Assembly: GCA_902598305.1 (NCBI GenBank)
Contig: CACKBL010000001.1
Coordinates: forward strand, 1 to 64,000
DNA: 64,000 nt
Reading direction: 5' to 3'
Source of the DNA: an uncultured Bacteroidota bacterium
Lineage (GTDB): Bacteria; Bacteroidota; Bacteroidia; Flavobacteriales; Flavobacteriaceae
Under the pieces are notes generated by a model. That model saw nothing but the letters and a program-made list of their open reading frames with translations. It did not search any database and had not been told where the DNA came from. The stretch's first letter is position 1; each line of letters begins with the position of its first letter. Of this stretch, positions 24,884 to 36,261 are shown one piece after another. The position numbers were made by a program, and so were the translations under genes.

Positions 24884-27160
24884 TTATTTACTGTTTTTTA
24901 CTTCTAGCTTAGCATATTTAAGTAGCAAATTTTTTTCTCCTTTTTCATAGAAATAAATTTTTGCCCTGGAGTCATGTTTTTCTCCTTCTATTGACTTAAT
25001 AATTCCTTTTCCAAAGATTGGATGTATTACAATTGTATTTATTTTAAACTTTTTAATTTCGGATATCCGGTTGTTATTAATTTCATTAATAGTAGTTTGA
25101 GAATTTTCTAGCTTTCTAAATTTATTTTTAATTGATTTATATTTTAGGGTTGAATTTGAAAATGATAAACTTTCTTCGTTATAGCTTTTTTTATCAAATT
25201 TGACAAAAGATGAATCTAATTCATCTAAAAATCTACTTTCTTCTGACTCAATAATCTTTCCCCATCTAAATCTATTATTTGTATACGAAAGATTAGCTTG
25301 TTTCTCTGCTCTTGTCAATGCAACATAAAATAATCTACGCTCTTCCTCTAAGCCTTCTCTCGAATCTAGACTCATAGACGAGGGAAATAAATTCTCTTCC
25401 ATACCAATAATGTATACAAACGGAAACTCAAGTCCTTTTGATAGGTGCACAGTCATAAGCGATACCGAATCAATTTCTAAACCATCTTGAATTTCAAAAT
25501 CGGTGGCCATTGCAACTTCTTCCAAAAAGTTAACTAATAAAACCTCTTCATTTAATTTATTTTTTTCATCAATGAAATTTTTTACTCCATTTAATAATTC
25601 TTCAATGTTTTGAATTCGGTTAATTCCTTCAGCCGTTCCTTCATTTTCATAAAATTTAACAATTCCAATCCTTTTAGTAATTTGATTTACCAATTCAAAT
25701 GCATCATAATTCTTAATCATTGTCTTGAAACCTTCAATCATATTAACAAAATCAAAAATTTTGCTTTTTGTACCGGTATTTATTTTAAGAAAATCCATTT
25801 TATATTGAAGTATATCATAGATTGATGTATTGTATTTTTTAGAGGCAACAACAAGTTTATCAATTGTTGTGTTTCCAATACCCCTTGGTGGAAAATTTAT
25901 AATTCTTTTTAAGCTTTCTTCGTCATTGGAGTTAACAACCAATCTCAGGTAAGCGAGAACATCCTTAATTTCTTTTCTTTGATAAAAAGAAAGCCCTCCA
26001 TAAATTTTGTATGGTATATTATTTTTTCTGAACGATTCCTCAATAATTCTTGATTGAGCATTTGTCCTATATAAAATTGCAAACGAATTAAATTTAGAGT
26101 GATTTTTACGAACAGTTTCTAAAATACTTTTCGCAATATATTTACCTTCGTCATTATCACTAAAACATTTTTTAATTATTACCTTTTCACCTTCCTCATT
26201 ATTTGTCCAAATTGTTTTTTCTAATTTATACTTGTTATGGTTTATGAGAGAATTTGCAGCTTTAACAATATTTTTTGTAGAACGATAATTTTGTTCTAAT
26301 TTAAAAACTTCAACTTCATCGTAATCTTTTTGAAAGTTTAAAATATTGTTAATATTAGCTCCTCTAAAAGAATAAATACTTTGAGAATCGTCCCCAACAA
26401 CGCATATATTTTGATATTTATCTGCTAACATCTTAACAATCAAATATTGAGAGTGATTTGTATCTTGATACTCATCAACCAAAATAAATCGAAATCTATC
26501 TTGATATTTAGCTAATGTTTCTGGGAACTTGTTTAATAATTCGTTTGTTTTAACTAATAGATCATCAAAATCCATAGAATTAGACTTAAAGCATCTTTTT
26601 GTATACTCGGAGTATATTTTTCCAAATAATGGTCTTTGCGCAATTTCATCATATTCTTTAAGGTCAAAATCAGATTCATAAGATTCGACTGTAATTAAAC
26701 TGTTTTTAAGGGTTGAAATTCGGTTTCTAATTTGCTTTGGCTTATAAGAATCTTTACTTAGACCCATTTCTTTAATAATACTTGAAATCAAACGATCACT
26801 ATCTTGAGTATCATAAATTGTAAATGATGAAGTAAAACCCAATTTGTCTGCTTCAATTCTCAAAATTTTTGCAAAAACCGAATGAAAAGTACCCATCCAA
26901 ATATTTCTTGCTTCACTTTCACTCACTAACTCCCCTACTCTTGTTTTCATCTCTTTAGCAGCTTTATTAGTAAAAGTTAATGACAAGATTGAGAAGGGAT
27001 CAATACCTTGTGAAATCAAATATGCAATTCTAAAGGTCAGTACCCTCGTCTTACCTGAACCGGCTCCAGCGATTATAATTATGGGGCCGTTAATTTTTAA
27101 AGCAGCCTCCTTTTGAAAATCATTTAAAGAATTAATATTTGATGCAAGTATATCTTTCAA
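24884..27160 (-). CDS. uvrD: UvrD/PcrA-type ATP-dependent DNA helicase
   Basis: A 758-residue superfamily 1 helicase that unwinds DNA 3'-5' in excision and mismatch repair. Motif I is AGAGSGKTRV (31-40), motif Ia TFTNKAAKEM, motif II VDEYQDTN near 230, motif III GDDSQSIYSFRG, motif IV YRTNAQSR, motif V SLMTVHLSKGLEF and motif VI EERRLFYVALTRA. The C-terminal tail ends in a small domain (INTIVIHPIFGKGIIKSI) that resembles the RNA polymerase-binding tail of PcrA. The start is TTG. It converges with the OmpA gene and is divergent from recG. Confidence 0.94.
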   Translation of the reverse strand: MKDILASNINSLNDFQKEAALKINGPIIIIAGAGSGKTRVLTFRIAYLISQGIDPFSILSLTFTNKAAKEMKTRVGELVSESEARNIWMGTFHSVFAKILRIEADKLGFTSSFTIYDTQDSDRLISSIIKEMGLSKDSYKPKQIRNRISTLKNSLITVESYESDFDLKEYDEIAQRPLFGKIYSEYTKRCFKSNSMDFDDLLVKTNELLNKFPETLAKYQDRFRFILVDEYQDTNHSQYLIVKMLADKYQNICVVGDDSQSIYSFRGANINNILNFQKDYDEVEVFKLEQNYRSTKNIVKAANSLINHNKYKLEKTIWTNNEEGEKVIIKKCFSDNDEGKYIAKSILETVRKNHSKFNSFAILYRTNAQSRIIEESFRKNNIPYKIYGGLSFYQRKEIKDVLAYLRLVVNSNDEESLKRIINFPPRGIGNTTIDKLVVASKKYNTSIYDILQYKMDFLKINTGTKSKIFDFVNMIEGFKTMIKNYDAFELVNQITKRIGIVKFYENEGTAEGINRIQNIEELLNGVKNFIDEKNKLNEEVLLVNFLEEVAMATDFEIQDGLEIDSVSLMTVHLSKGLEFPFVYIIGMEENLFPSSMSLDSREGLEEERRLFYVALTRAEKQANLSYTNNRFRWGKIIESEESRFLDELDSSFVKFDKKSYNEESLSFSNSTLKYKSIKNKFRKLENSQTTINEINNNRISEIKKFKINTIVIHPIFGKGIIKSIEGEKHDSRAKIYFYEKGEKNLLLKYAKLEVKNSK

Positions 27161-27307
27161 CTTATATAGAGGATTTTAAATATTTATTTAATGAAATTAA
27201 TATACAACACAAAACTTTTATATTAATAACATTAAAAGGAAAAAGTATTTTAAATAACTAAATTTCAACTTATATTAAAAATCAAAAAATCTTTTACATA
27301 AATTAAA

Positions 27308-29407
27308 ATGGATGTATTTGAAAGATCAGTTGAAATTTTGAGGGGTATTGGTCCAGGTAGAGCTAAAATCCTCGCTAAAGAATTGAATCTTATAACCTTT
27401 CGTGACTTTCTTTTTTTCTTTCCTTACAGATACGTTGACAGATCTAAATTTCATTTGATAAATAATCTTGATGAAACGAATATAGATGTTCAAATAAAAG
27501 GTAAATTTTTAAACACAAAAATTATTCAACAAAAAAAAGGCAAACGACTTTCGGGAATTTTTACTGACGGAATATCTACCATTGAATTGATTTGGTTCAG
27601 AGGATTTAAATGGATTAAAGAGAATATTGATTTAAACTCCAAATATGTGGTTTATGGAAAAGTTAATTGGTTTGATAACCGCCCTACAATAGCGCATCCA
27701 GAGCTAACAAAAATTAATAATTATAATATTAAGGGAATTAGTGGTATATATCCAATTTACTCATCTACTGAAAAGACCCTTAAATATGGAATAAGTCAAA
27801 AGGTAATCAGGGCGGCAATGAATAACTTAATTGATATTTTAAAAGATGAATTGACCGAATCATTATCAAATAAAATTTTGTCAGAATTAAAATTAACATC
27901 ACTTAAAAAATCTTTTTATAACATACATTTCCCGAAAAATGATGCAGAGCTAACAAAAGCGAGATTTAGATTAAAATTTGAAGAATTATTTTTTATTCAG
28001 CTTCAACTTTTAAAGAGATATTCAGACAATAAAGCCAAAATTAAAGGTTATGAATTTCCAGAGGTAGGAGATTTTTTTAATACGTATTATAAAAATCACT
28101 TACCGTTTAAACTAACGAATGATCAAAAAAAAGTTATAAAAGAAATTCGAAAAGATCTAGGCACTGGGAGTCAAATGAATCGTTTGCTGCAGGGCGATGT
28201 TGGATCTGGTAAAACAATAGTAGCACTTTTGTCTATGCTTATAGCTTTGGACAATCAATTTCAAGCATGTTTTATGGCTCCTACTGAGATATTGGCGTTT
28301 CAACACCACAATAATTTAAAGTCTATGCTTAATGATATGCCTATTAGAGTTGAAATTTTAACAGGTTCAACAAAATCATCAATTCGGAAAGAAATTCACG
28401 AAAAATTATTAAATGGAGATATTAATATTATTGTGGGTACTCACAGTCTTATAGAAGATAAAGTCTTATTTAAAAATCTTGGTATTGTAATAATCGACGA
28501 ACAACATAGATTTGGAGTTGCTCAAAGGGCAAAATTGTGGTACAAAAATAAATTTCCTCCTCATATTTTGGTTATGACAGCAACACCAATTCCAAGAACA
28601 CTTGCTATGAGCATATATGGTGATTTAGACTTTTCTATCATCAAGGAACTCCCTCCTGGAAGAAAACAAATAAAAACATATTTGATGGGAGAAAACAATC
28701 GTTTAAGACTTTTTAAATTTATAAGGGAACAAATTAAAATAGGGAAGCAAGTTTTTATTGTTTATCCGCTTATTGAAGAATCCAAAAAAATGGATTATAA
28801 AGACTTGATGGATGGCTATGAGAGTATATGCAGGGAATTTCCATTGCCTAGATACAAGGTTAGTATAATGCATGGCAAAATGAAAACTGAGGCTAAAGAC
28901 TATGAAATGAAAAGATTTTTACAAGGAAAATCTCAAATTATGGTTTCAACTACTGTTATTGAAGTAGGAGTTAATATTCCTAACGCTAATGTTATGATTA
29001 TCGAAAGTTCTGAAAGGTTTGGTCTTTCCCAATTGCATCAGCTTCGTGGTAGGGTTGGAAGAGGAGGCGACCAAAGCTTCTGTATACTCATGAAAGGTAA
29101 AAAAATATCTAAGGATGCTGAGCTAAGACTTCAAACAATGGTAAGAACGTCAGATGGCTTTGAAATAGCTGAAGTTGACTTAAAATTAAGAGGTCCTGGT
29201 GATATAGCTGGAACCCAACAAAGTGGAATTATTAGATTAAAAATTGCAGATTTGGTGAAAGATCAGAAAATACTTCAATTGGCCAGGAGTTATGCAAATA
29301 TTTTGATTAAAAATGACCCCAATCTTGACCTTGAAGAAAATAAGAATATTAGATCTGAATTAAATAAAATTACGTCCAATAAAAAGATATGGAACCTTAT
29401 AAGTTGA
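27308..29407 (+). CDS. recG: ATP-dependent DNA helicase RecG
   Basis: The 699-residue protein reverses stalled replication forks and processes Holliday junctions. The wedge domain (OB fold) occupies about residues 60-150. Motif I is GDVGSGKT near 296-303, motif II DEQHRFG near 396, motif III TATPIPRTLA and motif VI QLRGRVGRGG. The N-terminus ERSVEILRGIGPGRAK is normal. Upstream lies a 147-base AT-rich gap facing the helicase gene; pheT follows after 36 bases, on the same strand. Confidence 0.95.
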   Translation: MDVFERSVEILRGIGPGRAKILAKELNLITFRDFLFFFPYRYVDRSKFHLINNLDETNIDVQIKGKFLNTKIIQQKKGKRLSGIFTDGISTIELIWFRGFKWIKENIDLNSKYVVYGKVNWFDNRPTIAHPELTKINNYNIKGISGIYPIYSSTEKTLKYGISQKVIRAAMNNLIDILKDELTESLSNKILSELKLTSLKKSFYNIHFPKNDAELTKARFRLKFEELFFIQLQLLKRYSDNKAKIKGYEFPEVGDFFNTYYKNHLPFKLTNDQKKVIKEIRKDLGTGSQMNRLLQGDVGSGKTIVALLSMLIALDNQFQACFMAPTEILAFQHHNNLKSMLNDMPIRVEILTGSTKSSIRKEIHEKLLNGDINIIVGTHSLIEDKVLFKNLGIVIIDEQHRFGVAQRAKLWYKNKFPPHILVMTATPIPRTLAMSIYGDLDFSIIKELPPGRKQIKTYLMGENNRLRLFKFIREQIKIGKQVFIVYPLIEESKKMDYKDLMDGYESICREFPLPRYKVSIMHGKMKTEAKDYEMKRFLQGKSQIMVSTTVIEVGVNIPNANVMIIESSERFGLSQLHQLRGRVGRGGDQSFCILMKGKKISKDAELRLQTMVRTSDGFEIAEVDLKLRGPGDIAGTQQSGIIRLKIADLVKDQKILQLARSYANILIKNDPNLDLEENKNIRSELNKITSNKKIWNLIS

Positions 29408-29443
29408 ATCGTGATGTGTATATTAGCACCATAATATTTTAAA

Positions 29444-31864
29444 ATGAAAATTTCATACAACTTATTGAAAGAAATCATTGATGTAAAACTTCCTGTTGAG
29501 GAACAATTAGATGCTTTAACATCCATAGGGCTTGAAGTGGAAGGAAATTCTATTTATGAATCAACACCTGGTTCACTTCAAGGAGTTGTTGTAGGAAAAG
29601 TATCAAAATGTATTAAACACCCAAATGCTGATAGACTTAAAGTTACTGAAGTCGATATAGGTTTAAAAAAAACATTACAAATAATATGTGGTGCTCCAAA
29701 TGTTAAAACAGGTATTAAAGTTCCCGTTGCCCTACCTGGGACCAATCTTTACAACGAAAAAAATGAAAGTTTTAAAATTTTAAAATCAAAAATAAGAGGA
29801 GTAATTAGTGAAGGCATGATATGCTCTGAAAAAGAACTTCATCTAGGGGAATCCCATGAAGGAATTATGATTCTTGATGAAATCCATCCTGTCGGAACAA
29901 AGTGTTCAGAAATATTTGAAATTTACAATGATATCCTAATTGAAATTGGGTTAACACCAAACAGATCAGATGCAATAAGTCATTTTGGAGTAGCTCGAGA
30001 TCTTAGGGCCTGGTGCATTTCAAACAACATCGATTATAGTTTCAAAATACCAAAAACAAAAAAATATAATTTCGGAACTAATTCGAGTTTTGAGCTTAAT
30101 GTAGAAAATTTTGAAACATGCCCTTATTACTCCGGTGCTTTGATTTCAGATGTCGATGTAAAACCGTCTCCAAAGTGGATACAAAATTATTTGAAGGTTA
30201 TTGGAATTATTCCCAAGAACAACATAGTTGACATAACTAATTTCGTTATGCATGAGCTTGGCCAACCTCTTCATGCTTTCGATTTATCAAAGATTGAAGA
30301 TAAAATTATTGTCAAAAATTTATCTAATAATACAGTTTTTACAACTCTTGACGGAGAAGAAAGAAAACTATCTAGGGAAGATTTAATGATTTGTGACCGA
30401 ACTAAACCTTTATGCATAGCAGGTATTTATGGCGGAGTTAATTCTGGAATTACAGAAAAAACAAAAAAGATATTTCTAGAATGTGCCTTATTTAATCCAA
30501 TATCTATTAGAAAATCATCCAAGAGACACGGCTTATCAACTGATGCATCTTTCAGATATGAAAGGGGTGTAGATCCAGATTTAGTTAATTTTGCGCTTTT
30601 CAGAGCTATAGATTTAATTCTGGATTTAGCTGATGGTAAGTTGGATGGTAATATTTTGCAAGTAGATGAAAGAAAAAGGCATTTTAAAAAAATTATTTTT
30701 CGATATGATAAAATATTCTCTACAATCGGTTTTGAAATTCCGAAGTCCAAAATTAATACGATTCTAGAATCTCTAGATATAAAAATTATTTCGAAAAGTA
30801 AAAATGAACTCAATCTCGAAGTTCCAAATTATAGACATGACGTAACAAGAGAAATAGATGTTATCGAAGAAATCATTCGAATTTATGGATATAACAATAT
30901 TCCATCATTATCTGATTCTAAAACCCATTATCCTGAAAATAATTTTAAATCATATGAATACCTAAAGAATACTATTGTAAACCAGATGATTGGCCTTGGA
31001 TTTAACGAGGTAGTTAATAATTCAATAATATCACCCAGCTCAAATGATTTTAATAAAGAAATTAATCAATTAAATTTTGTTAATTTATTAAATCCTATTG
31101 GAACAGAGATATCACAAATGCGAAATAGTTTGTTATTTGGGTTGTTAGAAAACACTTCATTTAATCTTAAAAGACAAGAGCAAAAAATTAAAATATTTGA
31201 GACAGGTAACATTTATTTAAGTCATAATGAAAAATTTATAGAAAATAAAATTCTTTCACTTTCAATTACTGGTAATTTTTATGATAAAAATTGGATTTAC
31301 AAAAATCAATCGGATACTTTTTTTAAAATTAAAGGGATTGTAAACAGTATCTTAATCAAGTTAGGTTTTGATAAATGTGCGGAAATATCTTTAAATAAAA
31401 ATATGTTTGAAAAAGCTATTGAATTTCGACTTGCTGGCACGGTAATTGGCTTTGCAGGATCAATAAATTCTAAAATGAGAAGTCATTTTGATATTGATCA
31501 GCAAGTAGGCTATGCAGAGCTGGAATTAAATAAAATATTTGATTTTTATTCTAGTAAAAATTTTAAAGTATCTCCAATACGACAATTTCCATTTTCTAAA
31601 AGAGATTACGCAATTTTGATAGATAATCATATTAATTTTAATTCGATAAAAGAAAAGTCCTTTAAAATAAATAGGAGATTATTATTTAAAATAGACCTAT
31701 TCGATGTTTACAAAGGAAAAGAATTACCAAAAAACAAAAAATCATATGGGATTAGTTTTTATTTTTACAACGATGAAAGAACCATTACAGATTCTGAAAT
31801 AAACGTCGTATGTAATAAATTAGAAAAGATGTTTATTGATAGTTTTGGAGCTGAATTAAGGTAA
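29444..31864 (+). CDS. pheT: phenylalanyl-tRNA synthetase beta subunit
   Basis: An 806-residue beta chain of the (alpha-beta)2 enzyme that charges tRNA-Phe. The N-terminal tRNA-binding domain (VGKVSKCIKHPNADRLKVTEVD, positions about 49-70, shown in part) is followed by the B3/4 editing domain, the B5 domain (VPNYRHDVTREIDVIEE), a catalytic-like core (INQLNFVNLLNPIG) and the ferredoxin-fold anticodon-binding domain at the C-terminus (from about 715). The alpha gene pheS is not adjacent, which is common in this phylum. Confidence 0.96.
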   Translation: MKISYNLLKEIIDVKLPVEEQLDALTSIGLEVEGNSIYESTPGSLQGVVVGKVSKCIKHPNADRLKVTEVDIGLKKTLQIICGAPNVKTGIKVPVALPGTNLYNEKNESFKILKSKIRGVISEGMICSEKELHLGESHEGIMILDEIHPVGTKCSEIFEIYNDILIEIGLTPNRSDAISHFGVARDLRAWCISNNIDYSFKIPKTKKYNFGTNSSFELNVENFETCPYYSGALISDVDVKPSPKWIQNYLKVIGIIPKNNIVDITNFVMHELGQPLHAFDLSKIEDKIIVKNLSNNTVFTTLDGEERKLSREDLMICDRTKPLCIAGIYGGVNSGITEKTKKIFLECALFNPISIRKSSKRHGLSTDASFRYERGVDPDLVNFALFRAIDLILDLADGKLDGNILQVDERKRHFKKIIFRYDKIFSTIGFEIPKSKINTILESLDIKIISKSKNELNLEVPNYRHDVTREIDVIEEIIRIYGYNNIPSLSDSKTHYPENNFKSYEYLKNTIVNQMIGLGFNEVVNNSIISPSSNDFNKEINQLNFVNLLNPIGTEISQMRNSLLFGLLENTSFNLKRQEQKIKIFETGNIYLSHNEKFIENKILSLSITGNFYDKNWIYKNQSDTFFKIKGIVNSILIKLGFDKCAEISLNKNMFEKAIEFRLAGTVIGFAGSINSKMRSHFDIDQQVGYAELELNKIFDFYSSKNFKVSPIRQFPFSKRDYAILIDNHINFNSIKEKSFKINRRLLFKIDLFDVYKGKELPKNKKSYGISFYFYNDERTITDSEINVVCNKLEKMFIDSFGAELR

Positions 31865-31900
31865 ATTGATAAAACTATAAGAATTAATGATTGATGCGTT

Positions 31901-31930
31901 TTTGTGTAGAAAAAAATTAAATTAAATTTG
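31901..31930 (+). promoter_or_regulatory. Bacteroidota-type promoter of the small unknown gene pair
   Basis: TTTG (31901-31904), 18 bases, then TAAATTTG (31923-31930). Transcription would start within a few bases of the ATG at 31939, giving an almost leaderless message. Confidence 0.6.
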
Positions 31931-31938
31931 TTTGACGA

Positions 31939-32616
31939 ATGAATATGATAAGAAAGACTAATTTATTGGAGGAACTATCTAGAGTTAATCCTCTAATTAC
32001 TGAAGAATCTAATTTTCAAACAATTCTAGGATTGGTTACTTCCAAAACTGAAGCTAGAAATAATTTTGATTTTGATAAACTCGACAAGAACAGAATTTTT
32101 CATATAAATTCTATAAAGAAAATTTGTATTGATTTTAGATTGCGTTTTTTGGACCACAAATATTTCAAAAATTCACTTCCACAAGAGGCTTTTTCAGAAA
32201 TCTCTAATTTAGAATCACTTCACAACACTATACTCTCTAATTTTAAAATTATGGCTCCATCTAAGTTATTTAGACTAAAAAATACTGATGATCCACTTTT
32301 ATTTGTTCCACTTGGGAACAATTATTTCTATCTAGTGCATAAATGGGGGAATGATTTACATCCTTTTAGAAAACTATTAATGTGGCCACTAAAAAATTTA
32401 TGGAACATGATATGTTTTCTTCTTTTTCTTTCATTAGGACTAACCTATATAACCCCGACATCAATATTTAGTAAAGTTGAAAGTTGGTCAGTATTTTGGA
32501 TGATTTATTTTTTTATGTTTAAAGCTATAGCTTCAGTTGTCATTTTTTATGCTTTCGCTTTAGGTAAAAATTTCAATAAGGCTATTTGGAATAGCAAGTA
32601 CAATAAATCTATATAA
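31939..32616 (+). CDS. conserved membrane protein of unknown function
   Basis: I do not recognise a named family. The 225-residue protein has a soluble N-terminal part (about 1-145, rich in charged residues, with FKIMAPSKLFRLKN and VPLGNNYFYLVHKWGNDL) followed by two membrane helices at about 150-172 and 186-208 and a short basic tail. It is probably an inner-membrane protein with the large domain in the cytoplasm. Its stop overlaps the ATG of the DUF2007 gene by one base, so both are translated together, and a good promoter lies upstream. I have seen similar proteins beside DUF2007 genes in flavobacteria, but that is memory, not a search. ATG at 31945 is an alternative start. Confidence 0.75.
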   Translation: MNMIRKTNLLEELSRVNPLITEESNFQTILGLVTSKTEARNNFDFDKLDKNRIFHINSIKKICIDFRLRFLDHKYFKNSLPQEAFSEISNLESLHNTILSNFKIMAPSKLFRLKNTDDPLLFVPLGNNYFYLVHKWGNDLHPFRKLLMWPLKNLWNMICFLLFLSLGLTYITPTSIFSKVESWSVFWMIYFFMFKAIASVVIFYAFALGKNFNKAIWNSKYNKSI

Positions 32617-32831
32617 TGCAAAAAGAGTATCTATGCGTTTTCTCCGGAAATGATATAGATTCTTTAAACATAATTGACTCACTTAACAAAATAAATATAT
32701 ATCCAATTATTAAGAATGAGTCAGAATCTGCTAGACTTGCTGGCTTTGGTATAATAAATCAAAAAAAAAATATTTACGTTCACAGAGATGAATATGGAAG
32801 AGCAGAGGAGCTCATAAAATCAATCCTATAG
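32616..32831 (+). CDS. DUF2007 (putative signal-transducing) protein
   Basis: A 71-residue protein with the DUF2007 pattern: a ferredoxin-like beta-alpha-beta fold beginning LCVFSGNDIDSLNIIDSLNKINI and ending in VHRDEYGRAEELI, where the final helix is conserved. The family is named as a possible signal transducer but has no established function. It overlaps the preceding membrane-protein gene by one base and precedes a sodium:solute symporter by 48 bases, suggesting one transcription unit for all three. Confidence 0.82.
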   Translation: MQKEYLCVFSGNDIDSLNIIDSLNKINIYPIIKNESESARLAGFGIINQKKNIYVHRDEYGRAEELIKSIL

Positions 32832-32879
32832 TAGTATCTCATATTTTATCAGTAAGTTTTAAATCCTTATATTGCTTCA

Positions 32880-34566
32880 ATGAATAATGATTTTACCACC
32901 ACAGATATTATTGTTTTTGCATCTTATGCTTTGATAATTTTAAGTGTCGGTCTTTGGGTTTCAAGAAATAAAAAAGGTAAAACTAAAAGTGCGGAAGATT
33001 ACTTTCTAGCTAGTAAATCATTGCCATGGTGGGCAATTGGTGCTTCACTTATTGCTGCAAATATATCTGCTGAACAATTTATTGGTATGTCTGGTTCAGG
33101 TTTTGCTTTAGGCTTAGCGATAGCTTCATATGAATGGATGGCAGCAATTACATTATTAGTTGTTGGTAAATATTTTTTACCAATTTTTATAGAAAAAAAA
33201 CTTTACACTATTCCCGAATTTATTGAAAAAAGATACAGCACGAACTTAAAAACGATTCTTGCGGTTTTTTGGATAGCCCTTTTTATTTTTGTCAACCTAA
33301 CTACAGTTCTTTATTTAGGTGGAAAAGCCTTAGATACAATTATTGGAAGTGGTGATGGTTCAATTATTCTTATATCCATTGTAAGCCTTGGCTTTTTTGC
33401 TGCTGCCTATTCGCTTTGGGGCGGACTAGCTGCAGTTGCGTGGACAGATGTAATTCAGGTAATTTTATTAATTTTTGGTGGTTTACTTATGACTTACTTT
33501 GCACTAACTAATGTAACTGATTCAGGAAATTTTATTGAAGGATTAAAATTTATATACAATAAAATACCTGAACGTTTTACTATGATTTTGTCTAAAGGTG
33601 AAATTATCACTCCTAATGGTAGGGATGCTTGGAATGATTTACCTGGTATTGCAGTTCTTGTAGGAGGAATGTGGGTTGCTAATTTATATTATTGGGGATT
33701 TAATCAATACATTATACAAAGAACATTAGCGTCTAAAAGCCTTGAAGAAGGCCAAAAGGGTATTGCATTTGCTGCTTTTTTGAAGTTAATTATACCAATA
33801 ATTGTTGTGCTTCCCGGTATGATTGCATATGTCATGAATTTGGATGAATCTGGAATTTTAACGAAAGAATCCGTTGATATAGGATTTATTGGTTCTAATG
33901 GAAATATAATTAATGATAACGCTGCTCCTTGGTTGATTAAAAATTTTATCCCTGCAGGTATAAAAGGTCTAATTCTTGCAGCTCTATCAGCCGCGATTGT
34001 ATCTTCACTTGCTTCAATGTTAAATTCAACCTCGACAATCTTTACAATGGATATTTATAAATCTTTAATAAATAAAAATGCAGACGATAAATCTATGGTA
34101 AAAATCGGAAGATTGTCAGTTCTTGTATCCTTAATAATCGCAATGATTATCGCCCCTCAGTTAGGCAATCTTGGTCAAGTATTTCAATTTATCCAGGAAT
34201 ATACTGGAATTGTAAGTCCTGGTATTCTTGCGGTTTTTTTAATGGGATTATTTTACAAAAAGGCCACTAATAACGCTGCTATATGGGGAGTTATATCTTC
34301 AATTCCAATTGCAATGTTTTTTAAAGTTGCTCCAAGCGGTTGGTCTTCTTTACCAATATTTATTAATATTCCATTTATGCATCAAATGATGGCAACTTGT
34401 ATCGGAACAATGATAATAATTTATTTAATAAGTTATATTGAGGGTAATCAAGACGATTCAAAGGGAATAATAATAACCGATAAACTTTTTCGTACATCAA
34501 GTCAATTTAATTTATCAGCAATTTCAATTATGATGATAACAGCATTTTTATATGCTTTTTTCTGGT

Positions 34567-34568
<2 letters not shown>
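32880..34568 (+). CDS. sodium:solute symporter (SSS family)
   Basis: The 562-residue protein has about 14 membrane helices and belongs to the SglT-like branch of sodium:solute symporters. The segment YFLASKSLPWWAIGASL near residues 40-57 and the ALSAAIVSSLASMLNS helix near 370 (sodium site) are characteristic. Sugars or sugar-like compounds are plausible substrates by family resemblance, but the specificity is not readable. It follows the DUF2007 gene by 48 bases and converges with the ABC-F gene across a nine-base-pair hairpin. Confidence 0.9.
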
Positions 34569-36199
<1,631 letters not shown>

Positions 36200-36216
36200 T
36201 TATTTTTTTAGTGATG

Positions 36217-36248
36217 CAAAATTACATAATTTGTAACCTATATCACAA
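36217..36248 (-). promoter_or_regulatory. Bacteroidota-type promoter of the ABC-F gene
   Basis: The reverse strand shows TTG (36246-36248), a 21-base spacer and TAATTTTG (36217-36224). Transcription would begin near 36211, about 15 bases before the TTG start codon at 36196. Confidence 0.6.
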
Positions 36249-36261
36249 TTGTTATTAAAAT